A DNA stretch of 13,866 nt, taken from an uncultured Collinsella sp. Lineage in GTDB: Bacteria; Actinomycetota; Coriobacteriia; Coriobacteriales; Coriobacteriaceae. The position numbers and the translations under genes are program-made. Of the stretch, positions 13,470 to 13,866 are shown piece after piece. Every line of letters begins with the position of its first letter. Within the stretch, counting starts at the first letter, position 1. The stretch lies in assembly GCA_900551555.1 (NCBI GenBank), contig URWC01000036.1:1-13866 (forward strand). Direction: 5' to 3'. The notes under the pieces are model-generated. The model did not search any database. It had not been told where the DNA came from and saw nothing but the letters and a program-made list of their open reading frames with translations.

Positions 13470-13866
13470 TTACTTCGAAAGTTGTTCGGAGACGAAGGCG
13501 AGAGACTTATCGCCGTTCTGGGAGAGCTCGATGTATTGCTTGCCGCGGCAGGCGACGCACTTGTTGCCCACGCGTTCGCAGTCTTTCTGCAGGTCGGCCA
13601 GGTAGCTGGCAGCCTGCGGGGCCAGGACGACCAGATCAAAGTCGGGGAGCATGTCGACGTGGTTGCCATAGGCCTCGGCAGCGGTCTCAAGATTGATGCC
13701 GCGCTCCTTGGCGGCCTTGGCCAGCGCGTTAGCGAGCAGGCCCGAGGTACCGCCACCCTGGCAGAGCACGAGCACGCGCTTGCCGTTGAGGTCGCTGGTG
13801 GTCGTTGCCCCGGCAGCGGGTGCTGCGGTAGCGGCGGGGGCGTCGGCCTTCACGGCATCGGCAGCA
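13470..13866 (-). CDS. lacE: PTS lactose-type EIICB, C-terminal EIIB end (partial at window edge)
   Basis: The reading frame is open through the window's last base. The visible part is an Ala/Pro/Thr-rich linker followed by a full EIIB domain beginning KRVLVLCQGGGTSGLLANAL, whose Cys is the phosphorylation site. It ends with GKQYIELSQNGDKSLAFVSEQL, matching the tail of the EIIB in the complete lacE at 8663-10420 (GKEYIDLTRDPAGAIKWLRENL). The linker and the following lacG make a LacE-type EIICB by far the best reading, with the EIIC domain outside the window. A GTG at 13853 is in frame but is not the start, since the linker continues upstream. The P-loop CQGGGTS differs from CAGAGTS in the first copy. 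Confidence 0.85.
   Translation of the reverse strand, partial: AADAVKADAPAATAAPAAGATTTSDLNGKRVLVLCQGGGTSGLLANALAKAAKERGINLETAAEAYGNHVDMLPDFDLVVLAPQAASYLADLQKDCERVGNKCVACRGKQYIELSQNGDKSLAFVSEQLSK

Noticed and set aside
12641..13696. A 351-codon plus-strand frame opposite the second lacG
   Set aside because: Antisense shadow; its C-terminal part becomes Arg-rich nonsense across the intergenic hairpin and lacE end.

Overview
The window is GC-rich and looks like a gut actinobacterium of the Coriobacteriia. A Collinsella-like organism is the best guess, from the gene set (Lac- and Gat-type PTS permeases beside 6-phospho-beta-galactosidases), Ala/Pro-rich protein linkers, AAAGGAG-type ribosome binding sites and heavy C/G bias at third codon positions. 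That assignment rests on recognition, not on a search.

Layout. (1) 49-4880 is a galactitol-family PTS locus on the minus strand, gatA-gatB-gatC (3778 down to 1283). It is divergent from a DeoR-family repressor (4116-4880, plus strand) and is followed after a strong terminator by galM, a galactose mutarotase (1101-49). (2) 4881-6868 is a more AT-rich block on the minus strand. It holds a Phd/YefM-RelE/ParE toxin-antitoxin pair (6868-6307), then a Schlafen-type AlbA_2/GHKL-ATPase/winged-helix regulator (6137-4881). The regulator's promoter is embedded in an unusual array of eight 12-bp operator-like repeats (6163-6277). (3) 6936-7076 holds two copies of an approximately 55-bp hairpin repeat; a third copy lies at 11725-11779. 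(4) 7095-10420 is a first lactose-type operon on the minus strand, lacE (EIICB) then lacG (6-phospho-beta-galactosidase). It is divergent from a LacI-family repressor (10696-11706, plus strand), with a perfect 26-bp palindromic operator between them. (5) 11805-13866 is a second lacE-lacG pair on the minus strand, with its lacE truncated by the window edge.

How the genes fit together. The two LacE permeases would bring in beta-galactosides (lactose or related host or dietary sugars) as 6-phosphates, and the two LacG enzymes would split them into galactose-6-phosphate and an aglycone such as glucose. The GatABC system is a separate permease, plausibly for galactose or galactitol, and GalM interconverts galactose anomers. 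No EIIA for the Lac permeases and no tagatose-6-phosphate pathway genes lie in the window, so these must be elsewhere or be supplied by another EIIA. Control appears local: one repressor and one inverted-repeat operator set for each PTS operon. A hairpin follows the permease or EIIB gene in all three operons.

Bases 1-48 hold no identifiable feature. The regions of roughly 250-340 bp without genes (3779-4115, 6869-7165, 10421-10695, 11707-11959) are regulatory or repeat DNA and are described individually.
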